Program-made: the position numbers and the translations under genes
Assembly: GCA_963842835.1 (NCBI GenBank)
Contig: CAWJIB010000013.1
Location: 124,001-188,000, forward strand
Length of the DNA: 64,000 bases
Direction of reading: 5' to 3'
From: Roseiarcus sp963842835
GTDB taxonomy: Bacteria > Pseudomonadota > Alphaproteobacteria > Rhizobiales > Beijerinckiaceae
Part shown: in pieces, positions 62,705-64,000 of the stretch
Position numbering within the stretch: position 1 is the stretch's first letter
Layout: every line of letters starts with the position of its first letter
Notes under the pieces: generated by a model
Databases searched by the model: none
Seen by the model: only the letters and a program-made list of their open reading frames with translations
What the model was told of the DNA's origin: nothing

Positions 62705-62888
62705 CGCCGGGCGCCAACAGGGCAGCCTTAAGTTCTCGAAAAGCGGCTTCTCCTCCATTTTCGCAAACGAGAATATCGAACGGCGGATCTGGCGTCGCTC
62801 GTGAAAGGGCGGCCAGACACGAGTGACTGTCCCGTGAGTTTTTGTAGGCCACAATCAGGACAGCCACTCGGCCGCTACGGCTAGTCAT
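62705..62888 (-). pseudogene. glycosyltransferase family 2, N-terminal fragment
   Basis: About 60 residues of a GT2 enzyme: VAVLIVAYKNSRDSHSCLAA, then FDILVCENGGEAAFRELKAA. It parallels the N-terminus of the intact GT2 at 55503-56576 (VIVGFRNSADVEGCLSA; VLICENGGPPAFDGLVAA), so the two were paralogues of one locus. ATG at 62888 overlaps the stop of the WecC-like gene by eight bases (ATGACTAG), showing it was once its translationally coupled partner. The rest is replaced by IS66 sequence. Confidence 0.75.
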
Positions 62889-64000
62889 TTAGGCCCCGAG
62901 CGGCGAAGTTGCGATTGGGCATATCCTGCCATATTCCCCGCGTATCGAGGACCGCCAAATGTCGACGTTCCGCTAGAGGGATGTTTTTGAATTGATCATG
63001 GTCGACCAGCACGATCGCGACCTCACATTGCCGCACGGCCTCGTCGAGATCGCTCAATTTCGCTCCATGCTTGGCGATTTCAGCCGGCAACTCGTGAATA
63101 AATGGCTCGACAATCCTGATGCGGGAGCCGTACCGCTCCGAGAGCTGACGGGCGACCTCCAATGCCGGACTTTCCCTTAAGTCGTCGACATTGGCTTTGA
63201 ACGCCAGGCCGCAGCAGGCGACTTCCGCGAATGGTTGTTCCTCGATCAGCGCTACGGCCCGTTCGACCGTAGTCGTGATCTTCGAATCGTTCACCTCGCG
63301 GCTGGTTCTGATGAGCCTTGCGATATCCGGCGCCGAATCGACGATAAACCACGGGTCGATCGCAATGCAGTGTCCCCCTACTCCCGGTCCTGGACGCAGT
63401 ACATTGACGCGTGGATGGCGATTGGCGATGTCAATCACCTCCCAGACGTTGATTCCGTATCGATCGCAAATCAGCGAGAGCTCATTGGCAAATGCGATAT
63501 TGGTGTCACGGAAAGCGTTTTCCGTCAGCTTGACCATCTCGGCGCAGCGGGCCGTTGTCGTTGTGCAAGTCCCGCGGATGAACATTTTATAAAAGCGTTG
63601 GGCTTCACGCGCGCAGTTAGGCGTAATCCCGCCAATGCAACGATCGTTGTTGACCAATTCCGTCAAGATCCGGCCTGGCAAAACGCGCTCGGCGCAGTAG
63701 GCGACCGCAATGGATCCATCGCCTTTCTCTCCTGTGCCGACAGTCAATTCCGGCCGCCGAGCGGCGATCCTTTTCGCGATTTCCTCGGTCGTGCCGATCG
63801 GCGACGTCAACTCGAGGATAACCAGATTGCCTGGTTGTAAAACGCCGCAGACGTCATCGACGGCCGCAAAAACGCTTCGCAGATCGGGACGCTTGTCTGC
63901 GTCGATAGGAGTTGGGACCGCGATGATGAACACGTTCGCGGGCTCGGGTTTGGAAGCCGCGCGAAGCGTTCCGTTTGAAACGACCTTCTGGACGAGCCCG
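62881..64000 (-). CDS. wecC: UDP-N-acetyl-D-mannosamine dehydrogenase-like nucleotide sugar dehydrogenase (5' end cut by window edge)
   Basis: At least 373 residues of a UDP-sugar dehydrogenase are present; the frame remains open to the right edge (GLVQKVVSNGTLRAASKPEP at the edge), so the N-terminal NAD motif is outside. Visible are FIIAVPTPIDADKRPDL, SPIGTTEEIAKRI, YCAERVLPGRIL, the central helix KLTENAFRDTNIAFANEL, the catalytic Cys in PGPGVGGHCIAIDPWF, and GLAFKANVDDLRESPAL in the C-terminal domain. The GHCIAIDP and AERVLPG forms fit the WecC subgroup, which oxidises UDP-ManNAc to UDP-ManNAcA, rather than UDP-glucose dehydrogenases. Its product would be a precursor for a surface polymer. 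Confidence 0.9.
   Translation of the reverse strand, partial: GLVQKVVSNGTLRAASKPEPANVFIIAVPTPIDADKRPDLRSVFAAVDDVCGVLQPGNLVILELTSPIGTTEEIAKRIAARRPELTVGTGEKGDGSIAVAYCAERVLPGRILTELVNNDRCIGGITPNCAREAQRFYKMFIRGTCTTTTARCAEMVKLTENAFRDTNIAFANELSLICDRYGINVWEVIDIANRHPRVNVLRPGPGVGGHCIAIDPWFIVDSAPDIARLIRTSREVNDSKITTTVERAVALIEEQPFAEVACCGLAFKANVDDLRESPALEVARQLSERYGSRIRIVEPFIHELPAEIAKHGAKLSDLDEAVRQCEVAIVLVDHDQFKNIPLAERRHLAVLDTRGIWQDMPNRNFAARGLND

Noticed and set aside
1..64000. CRISPR array
   Set aside because: No series of regularly spaced direct repeats of 23-40 bp was seen; the only tandem repeats are two copies of 8-10 bp.

Overview
The window looks like chromosomal DNA of an alphaproteobacterium of the order Hyphomicrobiales (Rhizobiales), most likely near Beijerinckiaceae/Methylocystaceae. 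The support is the high GC, a short Omp25-type porin, the large hpn hopanoid supercluster and the tRNA-Trp/secE/nusG block. I see no methane-oxidation or photosynthesis genes, so the genus stays open.

Region 1 (1-18.8 kb) is ordinary chromosome. It holds NUDIX and metallophosphoesterase genes, a psuG-psuK pseudouridine-breakdown pair, pirin, a GT4 glycosyltransferase, an alpha/beta hydrolase, a YgjP-type metallopeptidase, CobU/CobP, a PLP aminotransferase overlapping a polyamine-binding-like protein, a DMT exporter, an Omp25-like porin with a clear terminator, GST, trxB followed by a LysR regulator, msrP, nusG, secE and tRNA-Trp.

Region 2 (19.0-25.7 kb) is a tightly coupled three-gene operon: a giant transglutaminase-like protein, a circularly permuted ATP-grasp/alpha-E fusion, and a second transglutaminase-like protein. 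It is a widespread but biochemically undefined peptide-ligase/peptidase system. A threonine dehydratase-like gene and tRNA-Gln follow. The tRNA is abutted by a degraded tyrosine-integrase N-terminus and about 0.5 kb of unassigned DNA, which looks like the scar of an integrated element.

Region 3 (27.8-53.7 kb) is a nearly complete hopanoid locus with its own isoprenoid supply. On the + strand are hpnL-hpnI-hpnJ-hpnK, ispH and hpnH. On the - strand is ispA-dxs-hpnA-B-C-D-E-F(shc)-G, with five consecutive 4-bp gene overlaps. Further on are hpnM (MlaC-like), mlaA/vacJ, hpnN (RND transporter) and a B12-binding radical SAM protein closely resembling the C-2 hopanoid methylase HpnP. The genes cover DXP to FPP to squalene to hopene, addition of adenosine, tailoring of the ribose-derived side chain, and transport to the outer membrane. 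hpnG, which removes adenine, appears frameshifted.

Region 4 (53.7-64 kb) is an accessory, lower-GC polysaccharide locus littered with IS remnants (IS21, two IS630 pieces, IS66). It encodes a UDP-ManNAc-dehydrogenase-like enzyme (5' end beyond the window), an intact and a truncated GT2 glycosyltransferase, a polysaccharide deacetylase, and a small acyl-activation cassette (acyl carrier protein, AMP-forming ligase, SDR reductase, GNAT-like acyltransferase). The cassette may decorate a surface polysaccharide with an unusual acyl group. Other IS scars lie at 46.0-46.9 kb (IS256 interrupted by an IS110 piece) and near 52 kb (IS66).
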